The notes under the pieces were generated by a model, which saw nothing but the letters and a program-made list of their open reading frames with translations, ran no database searches and had not been told where the DNA came from. The position numbers and the translations under genes were made by a program. Shown in pieces: positions 57,136 through 64,000 of a stretch of DNA of 64,000 bases. Within the stretch, counting starts at the first letter, position 1. Each line of letters starts with the position of its first letter. This DNA comes from a virus: IMG/VR virus record IMGVR_UViG_3300042291_000228, positions 38,329-102,328 of that record; one strand, given 5' to 3'.

Positions 57136-57604
57136 TTATTTCCATCCATGTGTGATCGCCCATATACTTTACTTGGGCCTTGTATTCATAATCTTCTGGA
57201 GCACTAGACGACCACCCATTAGGTCCGTGCTGTGTCAGTAAGGTATGTTCTTTCCTTTTGTCCCAGACCAGCCAATAGACATTTCCCATAACAGGTTGAA
57301 ATTGATAAACCGCAGCGTGAACTGCATCTGTAATTTCCAATCTACGTTTGATAGCCTGAGCCTGTTTTTCCAACACACTAACCAACTCCATGATGCGATC
57401 ATATTCTTGCTGGGCATATATCCTAGCATGATTGATCATTAGATCCTTTTGCTTAGTAACAGGTACTAGATCAAATTTAACTCCGCCGGCTTCGGTAGGA
57501 TACTCTGATACATTTCTATTAAAAAAAGGTATCAGAGAACCAGTTGATGTAGAATCGTAACTGGTTCTTCCCTTGGCTGAGTTTGGCGTATTGTCTTCAG
57601 GCAT
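57128..57604 (-). CDS. DUF2452-family protein
   Basis: A 158-residue protein. PFFNRNVSEYPTEAGGVKFD, LVPVTKQKDLMINHARIY and YDRIMELVSVLEKQAQAIKR match the DUF2452 family, found in proteobacteria and large phages with no known role. It may bind a nucleotide or partner via its helical core. The ATG at 57604 overlaps the end of gp44 by eight bases; a TTG start four codons earlier is possible. Confidence 0.8.
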   Translation of the reverse strand: MPEDNTPNSAKGRTSYDSTSTGSLIPFFNRNVSEYPTEAGGVKFDLVPVTKQKDLMINHARIYAQQEYDRIMELVSVLEKQAQAIKRRLEITDAVHAAVYQFQPVMGNVYWLVWDKRKEHTLLTQHGPNGWSSSAPEDYEYKAQVKYMGDHTWMEINE

Positions 57605-58517
57605 TAATTCTAGCAAGTTTAATTAATACCGCGGCTAGATTTATCTCTGGATCAACAACCATAGAATGATCAACTAGTCCTTGTTTCAGTGTGAGTATGG
57701 CTTGATATTGTTCTTGGTCACCCCCGAAAATCTCAATATTGTCATATAGCCATCTATAAACTTCTTCAATTTCATCTGCTCGAAGTTTTGAACATAACAG
57801 TTTACGAGCATCGTGTATCTTCCCAGCTCGAAATAATGCCACCATTTCAAACTTCCACTCCAAGGTTCCTGCATCCTCTTTGGTAGGCGGATGCAGTTTT
57901 TGATCTGTTACGTGTTGTTGTAGTAGGTTGAGACATTTTCTAAGATCAGGATAAGCAGTACTAACATATAGATCCAGTGTTTCGAGATCAAACTCAACTG
58001 ATTCTTCTACTAGAACAGTGGCTGCTCTTGCTGTGTATTCTGTGATATCAAGTTTTGTAAAATGAAATTGCTGGCATCGACTATGCAATGCAGGCATTAT
58101 TTTATTTGGACTATTACAGGTTAGAATAAATCGAGCAAACGAACTGTACTCTTCAATGATACCTTTTAGAGAATCTTGTGCATTGGGACTCAGTCGATCT
58201 GCCTCGTCAAGTAACACTACCTTAAAAGGTCCCCAAGCAATAGTAGAAATAAAAGGAACAATTTTATCTCTAATAAAATCAATTCCAGTTTCTCTACTGG
58301 CGTTTACTTCTAAGACATCCGCATCTTCGATACCAATTTCATTGACCAACATCTTGGCCATAGTTGTTTTTCCAATACCAGGAGGTCCGCTTAACAGCAG
58401 ATGCGGAACGCTTTTGTCTTTAATCCAGGTCATTACCTGTCTACGCTGCGCTTCATCACGCCATACATAACCGTCAATGGTCTTAGGACGATATTTTTCT
58501 ACCCATAGTTCTTTCAT
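57597..58517 (-). CDS. 44: Clamp-loader large subunit (gp44, RFC-like)
   Basis: A 306-residue AAA+ clamp-loader ATPase (T4 gp44 is 319). RFC boxes: EKYRPKTIDGY at the start, Walker A SGPPGIGKTT (about 43-52), Walker B VVLLDEADRL, sensor/SRC motif LHSRCQQF. It loads the gp45 clamp. The small partner gp62 is not in this window. It overlaps genes on both sides. Confidence 0.94.
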   Translation of the reverse strand: MKELWVEKYRPKTIDGYVWRDEAQRRQVMTWIKDKSVPHLLLSGPPGIGKTTMAKMLVNEIGIEDADVLEVNASRETGIDFIRDKIVPFISTIAWGPFKVVLLDEADRLSPNAQDSLKGIIEEYSSFARFILTCNSPNKIMPALHSRCQQFHFTKLDITEYTARAATVLVEESVEFDLETLDLYVSTAYPDLRKCLNLLQQHVTDQKLHPPTKEDAGTLEWKFEMVALFRAGKIHDARKLLCSKLRADEIEEVYRWLYDNIEIFGGDQEQYQAILTLKQGLVDHSMVVDPEINLAAVLIKLARINA

Positions 58518-58735
58518 ACAATTCTTCCTGTTCCTAACCAGATCAATTGATCTAATTCTTGTTGGTAATCTTTATTCATTCTACGCTTTTCGTAGATGGC
58601 TTGCAGAAGTTCTGCACCATCACCAAACCCCCCAACGCCAGCGCCACGGCTTTCCAATTCTTCAATTAGATCGTCTGTTTCAAAATCGCTCAAGTCAACA
58701 TCTACTTCAACTTCTTTATACATGGTTTTATACAT
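58514..58735 (-). CDS. Small acidic phage protein
   Basis: A 73-residue protein with an acidic N-terminus (VEVDVDLSDFETDDLIEELE) and a Gly-rich loop. GAGGAG eight bases before the ATG supports the start at 58735, which shares a base with the stop upstream. ATGA coupling to gp44. Function unknown. Confidence 0.62.
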   Translation of the reverse strand: MYKTMYKEVEVDVDLSDFETDDLIEELESRGAGVGGFGDGAELLQAIYEKRRMNKDYQQELDQLIWLGTGRIV

Positions 58736-58902
58736 TATACTAACTCCTCAACAACGCCTAATATTTCTGCCATTATAAAACAAACTCCTGCCATTAGCAA
58801 GTTACCTGTAATCAAACAGCCACCTGCCACAATACGAATGGCACTCTTTGCAAGGCTAACATAAAAATGCCCCTTGCTTGTGTCTTTAGGTTGTATTTCC
58901 AT
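58735..58902 (-). CDS. Small membrane protein (55 residues)
   Basis: A 55-codon frame in the gap before the small acidic gene. AAGGA lies seven bases before the ATG, and its stop overlaps the next ATG (TAATG). Product begins MEIQPKDTSKGHFYVSLAK and has a hydrophobic region (GGCLITGNLLMAGVCFIMAE) that could span the membrane once or twice. No family recognised. Confidence 0.65.
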   Translation of the reverse strand: MEIQPKDTSKGHFYVSLAKSAIRIVAGGCLITGNLLMAGVCFIMAEILGVVEELV

Positions 58903-58920
58903 CGCATATCCTTTTATGTT

Positions 58921-58949
58921 ATTATAGAGGAAAAGAAAGGGTCTGTCTA
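58921..58949 (-). promoter_or_regulatory. Sigma70-type promoter, -35 equal to a terminator loop
   Basis: Minus strand TAGACA (58944-58949), 17 bases, TATAAT (58921-58926), 18 bases before the ATG at 58902. The -35 hexamer is exactly the six-base loop of the terminator at 58936-58957. Drives the unit containing gp44. Confidence 0.66.
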
Positions 58950-58957
58950 GACCCTTT
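58936..58957 (-). terminator. Intrinsic terminator after the MazG-like gene
   Basis: AAAGGGTC pairs with GACCCTTT (8 bp, six-base loop), followed on the minus strand by CTTTTCC. It begins three bases after the stop of the MazG-like gene at 58961. Confidence 0.72.
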
Positions 58958-58960
58958 GAG

Positions 58961-59329
58961 TTATTTGCTCACAAACGGAGCCAACTCCGGAGGCACCCAC
59001 CCTATAGGTTTCAATACCTTACCGTCTTCACGTTTACGAACCTTACCAGTCTCTGAATCGATCTTGGCAAAGTTGGTTTTCATGACTTCTTTCCAAGCAC
59101 CTTCAGCATCTGCACCCATACTGTGGATAGCACCAATAGTAACAACTAAAATGTCAATCAGTGCATCTAGTTGTTCTACCCTATCTTCTGCCAGTGTGGC
59201 TTCTAGTAATTCTTGGTGCTCTTCGTTAACGAGTTTAATATACATTGCGTATTGCTGCTCATCAAACTTGTCGACGCTTTGATCACATGCTCGCATAAAC
59301 TTCTCTTGGTCTCTAAAAGGATTAGTCAT
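58961..59329 (-). CDS. MazG-like / PRA-PH-type nucleotide pyrophosphohydrolase
   Basis: A 122-residue helical NTP-PPase. The metal-binding acids lie in LVNEEHQELLEA and EQLDALIDILVVTIGA (ExxE/ExxD pattern); a C-terminal KREDGKVLKPIGWVPPEL is typical of phage homologues. It may clean non-canonical nucleotides or alter dNTP and alarmone pools. Diverged from the first MazG-like gene. GGAG precedes the ATG; a terminator follows. Confidence 0.82.
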   Translation of the reverse strand: MTNPFRDQEKFMRACDQSVDKFDEQQYAMYIKLVNEEHQELLEATLAEDRVEQLDALIDILVVTIGAIHSMGADAEGAWKEVMKTNFAKIDSETGKVRKREDGKVLKPIGWVPPELAPFVSK

Positions 59330-60116
59330 TTTTTCTCCTATGTTTTTTGTTAATTGTTTCTACTCTATCTAACAGTTCAAAGTCTACGTTCTTATCAATG
59401 GCTTCCATGATTATTGCAGCAACGTCTTTAGGAAAGCATCCACCTCCCCAACCGTATTGTCCGTCAGGTCCGGGAACATTCATATGTGTATTACCAATTC
59501 GATTATCTGCTTTTGATAGATACTTTAAATCGTCCCAAGCAACTCCTTCTGCGTCTGCTAACATTTTAAAATCATTCATAAATGTTACCTTAGTTGCTAG
59601 ATAGGTGTTCATCATATATTTGTACAGCGAAGCAGTTTTTATATCTACTATGGTAAACTGGTCATGTACTAACGGAACACCTTGATGAATTGCTGTCCTA
59701 GCTTTAACACACCAATCGTAGCTGCCACCGAGTACAAAGTAGTTTGAGTTAGCATAGTCTGCAACATTATTGGCCGCAGTTAAAAACTCCGGACAGTAGA
59801 CTAAGTTGGGATATTGTTCCTGTAGACGAGCATAGACACTGGGTGGAGCAGTGACCTTGCTGATAACAGGAATTTGTTTATTGATGTTTACAAACAACAA
59901 CTCTTTTAGAGTGTCTTCTAGAATAGCTGTATCACAATGGCCGTCTTCGGTTGACGGACTTGGAACGCAGATAAAAATAGCATCACAGTCTACAAATTGA
60001 TCTAGAGATGCAGAATCTGCTAATTTGGGATCTCTAATAACAAGTTCGGCTTTGTGTTGGTAAGACCATCCAATAGCTTGACCCACAAAGCCAAACCCTA
60101 TAATACCTATACGCAT
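59322..60116 (-). CDS. Short UDP-glucose/nucleotide-sugar dehydrogenase-like protein
   Basis: A 264-residue protein with the NAD-binding start GIIGFGFVGQAIG, a CDAIFICVPSPS segment, YCPEFLTAANNVADY, and the active-site motif GGGCFPKDVAAI with the catalytic Cys. It matches the NAD-binding and central domains of UDP-glucose 6-dehydrogenases but stops about 120 residues short of the usual 380-440, lacking the C-terminal UDP-binding domain. It may supply a uronic-acid-type donor, or act as a dimer with altered specificity. AGGA precedes the ATG. Confidence 0.78.
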   Translation of the reverse strand: MRIGIIGFGFVGQAIGWSYQHKAELVIRDPKLADSASLDQFVDCDAIFICVPSPSTEDGHCDTAILEDTLKELLFVNINKQIPVISKVTAPPSVYARLQEQYPNLVYCPEFLTAANNVADYANSNYFVLGGSYDWCVKARTAIHQGVPLVHDQFTIVDIKTASLYKYMMNTYLATKVTFMNDFKMLADAEGVAWDDLKYLSKADNRIGNTHMNVPGPDGQYGWGGGCFPKDVAAIIMEAIDKNVDFELLDRVETINKKHRRKND

Positions 60117-60124
60117 AACAATTC

Positions 60125-60364
60125 CTATTGTTTAAGTATTTTAATTATACGCTTTTGTTCCTGTTCTTTCAACCAGTTGTCTTCCATTGAGCCGAAGTTT
60201 GGCGAAATTTTTATAGCTTCGTTTACCAACTGTTGAATGATTAGCAAATCCTGTTTGCAACCCCAGGCAGTAAATCCGTCGTTGTGAGGACTGCTACATT
60301 CTCTAGACAGAGTATGAATTTGAGATGTAATGTTACCTACATCCCAAGATTTTTTAAAACCCAT
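60125..60364 (-). CDS. Small conserved phage protein
   Basis: A 79-residue protein (KSWDVGNITSQIHTLSREC, FTAWGCKQDLLIIQQLVNE) with a charged C-terminal helix. TAATG coupling to the co-chaperonin-like gene. Function unknown. Confidence 0.62.
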   Translation of the reverse strand: MGFKKSWDVGNITSQIHTLSRECSSPHNDGFTAWGCKQDLLIIQQLVNEAIKISPNFGSMEDNWLKEQEQKRIIKILKQ

Positions 60365-60786
60365 TATACAATTTTAGATAAGTTACCGGGCATAAAGTCA
60401 TCAGGAGAAATAGTCATACTACTGCCGTTGCTGAATTCTTTACCAATATAAAAATCATTAGGTCTTTCATCGGCCACTGCCATGATAGATTTGATTTCTA
60501 CCTTCTGAAAGTCCTTGACACCTTCTCCGTCGTCGATGTTGATTTTTCTAGTCCAACGACCGTGTTCGATCAACACCCACTGCCCAACTTTGACATCTAT
60601 ATCTACTTCACTACCAACTTTATAAACTTTTGCCCAACGGGGTTTTACTCCGTGAGCTTTGCCGTTGTCACTTTGAATGAAAATACCGCCGGATGTGGTC
60701 ATGTCACCCATGTCCATATCAACAACTAATATGTCTTTGGACAGAGCTCGGACTTTGATTTTTTTAGGTGCGAATGCAAATGACAT
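60364..60786 (-). CDS. GroES/gp31-like co-chaperonin
   Basis: A 140-residue beta-barrel protein with GroES-like features: IKVRALSKDILVVDM, a flexible loop region around TTSGGIFIQSDNG, then AKVYKVGSEV and VKVGQWVLIEHGRW. T4 gp31 (111 residues) works with host GroEL to fold the capsid protein; this copy is longer at the C-terminus. The assignment rests on the overall pattern and is not certain. Confidence 0.68.
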   Translation of the reverse strand: MSFAFAPKKIKVRALSKDILVVDMDMGDMTTSGGIFIQSDNGKAHGVKPRWAKVYKVGSEVDIDVKVGQWVLIEHGRWTRKINIDDGEGVKDFQKVEIKSIMAVADERPNDFYIGKEFSNGSSMTISPDDFMPGNLSKIV

Positions 60787-60795
60787 AGATTTCTT

Positions 60796-61023
60796 TTATT
60801 TTTTATTGCCAGTGACACCAACTGTGTCTACTGAGCGTGGATTGTTTTGATAGTAGTCTGCTAGAATTTGTTCTCTAGTTTTAATAATCTTGCCACCCGC
60901 TCCTAGTTCGTCACCTCGAGCGTTTACTCTCATATTACCTACTGCTGGTGTATTTTCGTTGCGTAGACTTAGTTTTTCAAAATCAACTTCACGTCCTCTC
61001 ATTGTGCGATATGCTTTAGCCAT
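60796..61023 (-). CDS. Conserved T4-like phage small protein
   Basis: A 75-residue protein (AYRTMRGREVDFEKLSLRNE, PAVGNMRVNARGDELG, GGKIIKTREQILADYY). The VNARGD pattern is widespread in T4-like phages; role unknown, possibly virion assembly. GGAG precedes the ATG. Confidence 0.7.
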   Translation of the reverse strand: MAKAYRTMRGREVDFEKLSLRNENTPAVGNMRVNARGDELGAGGKIIKTREQILADYYQNNPRSVDTVGVTGNKK

Positions 61024-61493
61024 TATTTTTCTCCTTTAAAGAATTCATCTATTGGTAGATTGTATTTAACACTGTCTATCTTGTGTACACCTATGATGTG
61101 AAGCACATAACTGGCTACACTTGATCCTCGCCCAACACCCCAAATCACATTGTTAGTTCTAAGAGTGTCCACAATATATTTCATGGTCTTGAGCATCGAA
61201 ATCATATTGTGTTTTTTATACAGTTCTATTTCCTGTATGATTCTTGGGTGATTTGATTCGGGACTATTTTCCAAGAGAAATGTTTCTATGTTCATTTCTT
61301 GATATGCTCTAGGAATAAACCAATTGTTGGAATTTATTGAGTCTTTGGGAATTGGATAGTCTAGATGTTCAGCAACTACAGTCTCGACATATTTTGACAG
61401 ATCTGCAGAACTTTGACAAAGGTCAAGTACTGTTGGCCCGTGTCGGAGTACACCTTTTACAAGTTCTTCTTGAGTATTATCTTCAGTCCACAT
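61023..61493 (-). CDS. DnaE-derived fragment (DNA polymerase III alpha-like)
   Basis: A 156-residue protein whose C-terminal half matches the palm region of bacterial PolIII alpha (DnaE): IWGVGRGSSVASYVLHII then IDSVKYNLPIDEFF, corresponding to the GPGRGS...DPLEFDLLFERFL stretch. It ends before the catalytic DxDF motif, and the PHP domain, fingers and later domains are absent. It cannot be a complete polymerase; the phage has its own family-B enzyme. It may bind nucleotides or interfere with the host replisome. Overlaps its neighbours by 11 and one bases. Confidence 0.75.
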   Translation of the reverse strand: MWTEDNTQEELVKGVLRHGPTVLDLCQSSADLSKYVETVVAEHLDYPIPKDSINSNNWFIPRAYQEMNIETFLLENSPESNHPRIIQEIELYKKHNMISMLKTMKYIVDTLRTNNVIWGVGRGSSVASYVLHIIGVHKIDSVKYNLPIDEFFKGEK

Positions 61494-61716
61494 TTATAAG
61501 TTGATTCAAATCTGTATCGTAAGTACCTTGAGTCTTAGCTAACATTCTCTTTGATAGCTCCTCTTTATATATTGTAACAAACGTAGACAGTTGTGTCAAC
61601 ATCTCATTTTTGCCCATTCTAGCGGCCAAAAAATATTTTCTAGTCAGTTCTTGAAGTTTTAATTCAACTTCACTGTCTTTGAGTAGACTGAGATCTTCCT
61701 CTAGGGGATGAAACAT
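61483..61716 (-). CDS. Small helical phage protein
   Basis: A 77-residue helical protein (LKDSEVELKLQELTRKYFLA, LSTFVTIYKEELSKRMLAKT). ATG at 61716 shares its first base with the upstream stop (TAATG); a longer frame to 61770 is rejected. Function unknown. Confidence 0.62.
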   Translation of the reverse strand: MFHPLEEDLSLLKDSEVELKLQELTRKYFLAARMGKNEMLTQLSTFVTIYKEELSKRMLAKTQGTYDTDLNQLINVD

Positions 61717-62297
61717 TAGGTGAACACTCCCACATAGTTTAGAAATATTGTTGCTGATTTGTATCTCCAAACTTCCAAAATAACCGGATTAGTAGCTGAC
61801 GTTAAAGTAAGCGTACCTAAAGCAATTAGCGATGCATTTTTCTTATAGACCAATCCACCAATACTTTTGAAAGTAATATTACGCGGAGTAGTACCGTCGC
61901 TGTACAATTCCAAAGTAATTTTACCAACACCGGCCGGAGTTTCATTTTCTGGAAATTCGAGAAAATTTATTTCTACATTAGTACCAAATTTATAAATTTG
62001 ATATGCCCCATTGGTATAAGTCACATCCAATGTTGACGCATTATAATTTCCACCATCAAATAGAGCATCTCGGTTGCCTTGTAATACAGCATTAGATATG
62101 ATATTTTGATTGAAATTGTTGCTTTGATTTAATCTAGCAGCACCAGTAGCAGAATCTTGGAAAATTTCCAATTCCTCTTTGGCATAGCGTAGGCTAGTTT
62201 TGATTGTGTCAAAGTTGTCTCTGAACACCTGTGTGTCGTTGTCTTGCCCTGCTACAGGAAAGTTTTCGTTTATACTGACGTAATTGATATTGCTCAC
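61716..62297 (-). CDS. Virion structural protein, GTG start
   Basis: A 193-residue beta-rich protein (NYVSINENFPVAGQDNDTQV, FRDNFDTIKTSL) of a type frequent beside baseplate or tail-fibre genes of marine T4-like phages. A Gly/Asn/Thr-rich C-terminal half is likely a beta-sandwich. GTG start overlaps the stop of the upstream gene, with GGAG ten bases before. Structural role inferred. Confidence 0.72.
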   Translation of the reverse strand: MSNINYVSINENFPVAGQDNDTQVFRDNFDTIKTSLRYAKEELEIFQDSATGAARLNQSNNFNQNIISNAVLQGNRDALFDGGNYNASTLDVTYTNGAYQIYKFGTNVEINFLEFPENETPAGVGKITLELYSDGTTPRNITFKSIGGLVYKKNASLIALGTLTLTSATNPVILEVWRYKSATIFLNYVGVFT

Positions 62298-64000
62298 GGT
62301 AATTTTTCTCCACGTTGCGGAAATGCTAGATATTTATTCTCAATGACACCGTCCAGCACATCAATCAGATACCTATCTGCGGTGAAATTTATTGATTTAA
62401 AATCAAAGTTGGTCTGCTTTATTCTGGAAATTATCTTGGCCCCTGATCCAGGTTTACTGTAACAAAGAACTAGAGCTTTAACATATCCAGCTTCCACAAA
62501 CGCTTGATTTTGTATACTTCTCATCCATAGTGGAAGGAATGTGCGGTCTCTTTCTCCTAGAGTTTTTATACGACTTCGCATATTTTTAAAACTGTTGGGA
62601 AACACTCTTTGATGATCGCTGTCGCTGATCAAAGGTATATTGCTGTCGATCTTTATGGTGTCATAACTTACAAGCACCTTGCTGTTGATATTGTTAGGAA
62701 GCTCTACTGTTTGACTGATACTTTTACCATCTTTTTCAAATTCGTCTACAACTTCCACATAAACTGCTTCATACAAAGTTTCTTGAGTGACGGGATCTTT
62801 GGCTTCCGCATACTGTAGATTGCCAAAACGTATCTGCTTGCGATAGTGATTTCGACTCATGGCCTGTACATAATTCACAGCTTCAACACTTTCAATGCCA
62901 GCAAACACCAGTATTTTTAATTCTGTCTGTATGCCAAAATTGGTATCACCGGGTCTATATAAATCATCGGATCTAAATATATTGTTATCCGTGATAAAAT
63001 TAAACCAATTCAGTCTTTTATCCTTGGTCTGAAATGCTTTAAGATACAGGTTGGCGAAAGTTTTTGTGTTGTCTGCTACCACCAGCATCGTGAATGCTTT
63101 TAACGATTCTGCAAAATTTGCAGAATCTTTGGCTATGATCTCAAATTTAAATGTTTTGTCAAAGCTGGTGTTGTTATCAAATGCTGGAGTATAGTTTCTA
63201 GACAGTGTAGAACTATCTTCACTGGGATTCAAACTGTCAATTCTTTCGTAGAATCTAGTGAGGCCAGGCCCGTTGTCATCACCAAATTGTTTTACCTTGC
63301 CGATTATGATACCCGTGGACTGAAAGTCTAATCCTGGCGGCAGTGTGCCTGTGGCAATTTCATAGATCACTCTGCCACCGTATCTCAAACTTCTAGCTTC
63401 TACAAACTTCTGACTGGGTTGATTGGGAACTATGGTTCCTAGATCACTGTCGGATATCCACTCTATACTGCTTTCAATTTCACCAATGATGTCTATACTG
63501 AATATTTTTTCAACAGTTGAAACACCCTTGGTCCAATATATGCTGTCCAATGCATCTGGAAATTGATTTCTACTGGCTTGCACAGCTATGTAGATAAAAT
63601 CTCCATACCTCACGGCCTGACCTATGGTATAGTTAAAAGTAGAACTCCAACTGCCCAGCAACACTGTGTAGACCAACGAGGACAGAGTGGCAGGATAATT
63701 AATAGCCTGTACGGTAAATTGATACGTTTTGGTTACAGCACTTTGATAAGGCACTCGACCAGCTATTTCACCAGTGATAGAATCAATCACCATGCCCGGA
63801 GGCAGTTGGCTCACAGTTTCCGGTATGATCACAGTCCAGTCATCAGGATCATTGGTTCTAATATTCGATACTGGAAAGTACACAGTTTCTGAACTAAGTT
63901 CCCATCGGCCAGTGGTAATTATTTCCCCGGTATCTTTGTATCTGTAGGTGCCACCGTTGGTAGGCAAAAATATATATGTAATAGTGCCGGCAAGTGAAGG
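62294..64000 (-). CDS. Large tail/baseplate protein with Ig-like and carbohydrate-binding repeats (5'-truncated by window)
   Basis: The frame is open to the right edge, so only the C-terminal 568 residues are seen. Near the visible start, LPPGMVIDSITGEIAGRVP and later LPPGLDFQSTGIIIGKV match putative Ig (He_PIG-type) repeats. Between them, YTIGQAVRYGDFIYIAVQAS with YWTKG resembles a small carbohydrate-binding (CBM5/12-like) module. The rest is beta-rich. These modules suggest glycan contact at the host surface. It overlaps the next structural gene by four bases. Confidence 0.75.
   Translation of the reverse strand, partial: PSLAGTITYIFLPTNGGTYRYKDTGEIITTGRWELSSETVYFPVSNIRTNDPDDWTVIIPETVSQLPPGMVIDSITGEIAGRVPYQSAVTKTYQFTVQAINYPATLSSLVYTVLLGSWSSTFNYTIGQAVRYGDFIYIAVQASRNQFPDALDSIYWTKGVSTVEKIFSIDIIGEIESSIEWISDSDLGTIVPNQPSQKFVEARSLRYGGRVIYEIATGTLPPGLDFQSTGIIIGKVKQFGDDNGPGLTRFYERIDSLNPSEDSSTLSRNYTPAFDNNTSFDKTFKFEIIAKDSANFAESLKAFTMLVVADNTKTFANLYLKAFQTKDKRLNWFNFITDNNIFRSDDLYRPGDTNFGIQTELKILVFAGIESVEAVNYVQAMSRNHYRKQIRFGNLQYAEAKDPVTQETLYEAVYVEVVDEFEKDGKSISQTVELPNNINSKVLVSYDTIKIDSNIPLISDSDHQRVFPNSFKNMRSRIKTLGERDRTFLPLWMRSIQNQAFVEAGYVKALVLCYSKPGSGAKIISRIKQTNFDFKSINFTADRYLIDVLDGVIENKYLAFPQRGEKLP

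Noticed and set aside
1-64000. tRNA genes, CRISPR arrays, integrase, attachment sites, insertion sequences
   Set aside because: None was recognised by reading both strands; a tRNA search program was not available, so a single tRNA could still have been missed.

Overview
The window is a continuous stretch of a large T4-like (myovirus-type) bacteriophage genome. The signs are a family-B DNA polymerase (gp43), sliding clamp (gp45), clamp-loader ATPase (gp44), T4-type RNase H/flap nuclease, DsbA late-transcription factor, gp31/GroES-like co-chaperonin, T4-type late promoters (NATAAATA) and very tight gene packing with ATGA or TAATG start/stop overlaps. PhoH, MazG-like pyrophosphohydrolases, a HesB/IscA-type iron-sulfur carrier, 2OG-Fe(II) oxygenases and many small conserved proteins resemble marine T4-like phages (cyanophage/pelagimyophage-like gene content). 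The Rz/Rz1-type spanins, lipoprotein signals and GH19 endolysin imply a Gram-negative host. No photosynthesis gene, tRNA, integrase or CRISPR array was seen, and the host itself cannot be named from this sequence. The DNA is AT-rich.

Layout. (1) 0.07-10.2 kb, plus strand: a virion protein, four large fibre-type proteins sharing one N-terminal module but with different C-termini, and a pair of paralogous 300-residue structural proteins. (2) 10.2-18.1 kb, plus strand: a compact accessory cassette with four DxD-type glycosyltransferase-like proteins in two related pairs, two tandem twitch-type radical SAM proteins, an SGNH hydrolase and two unknown proteins. This is the best candidate for a poorly described system, probably making or modifying a glycan or a virion component. 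(3) 18.1-38.8 kb, minus strand: small conserved genes, RNase H, nucleotide metabolism, and a 7-deazaguanine pathway (FolE, QueD-like, QueE, DpdA-like transglycosylase) interleaved with two oxygenases, a cupin and a GT-B glycosyltransferase; then gp45, gp43 and DsbA. No QueC was seen. (4) 38.9-45.6 kb, minus strand: late genes, several of which begin with T4-like capsid-targeting peptides. They are predicted internal head proteins, among them a nucleotidyltransferase. The IscA-like gene lies within them. (5) 45.6-48.8 kb: a full ClpA with an intact ClpP-docking loop, and a zinc-less DnaJ. (6) 48.9-54.8 kb: an extended lysis region with GH19 endolysin, i-spanin, o-spanin, two further lipoproteins, a holin-like protein, several membrane/coiled-coil proteins and a class 3 lipase. 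(7) 54.7-64 kb: two conserved virion-type genes, PhoH on the plus strand, then minus-strand gp44, a MazG-like enzyme, a truncated nucleotide-sugar dehydrogenase, a GroES-like protein, a DnaE-derived fragment, and two tail/virion proteins, the last running off the window.

Regulation. Late genes carry NATAAATA motifs. In several cases the motif ends only 4-8 bases before the ATG, which predicts leaderless late mRNAs. Early/middle-type genes have sigma70-like promoters. Three of these put their -35 hexamer in the loop of a hairpin, two of which look like terminators. Several genes, including the DNA polymerase, start at TTG or GTG with strong Shine-Dalgarno (SD) sequences. Intergenic gaps are all under about 130 bases, so there is no long empty stretch.
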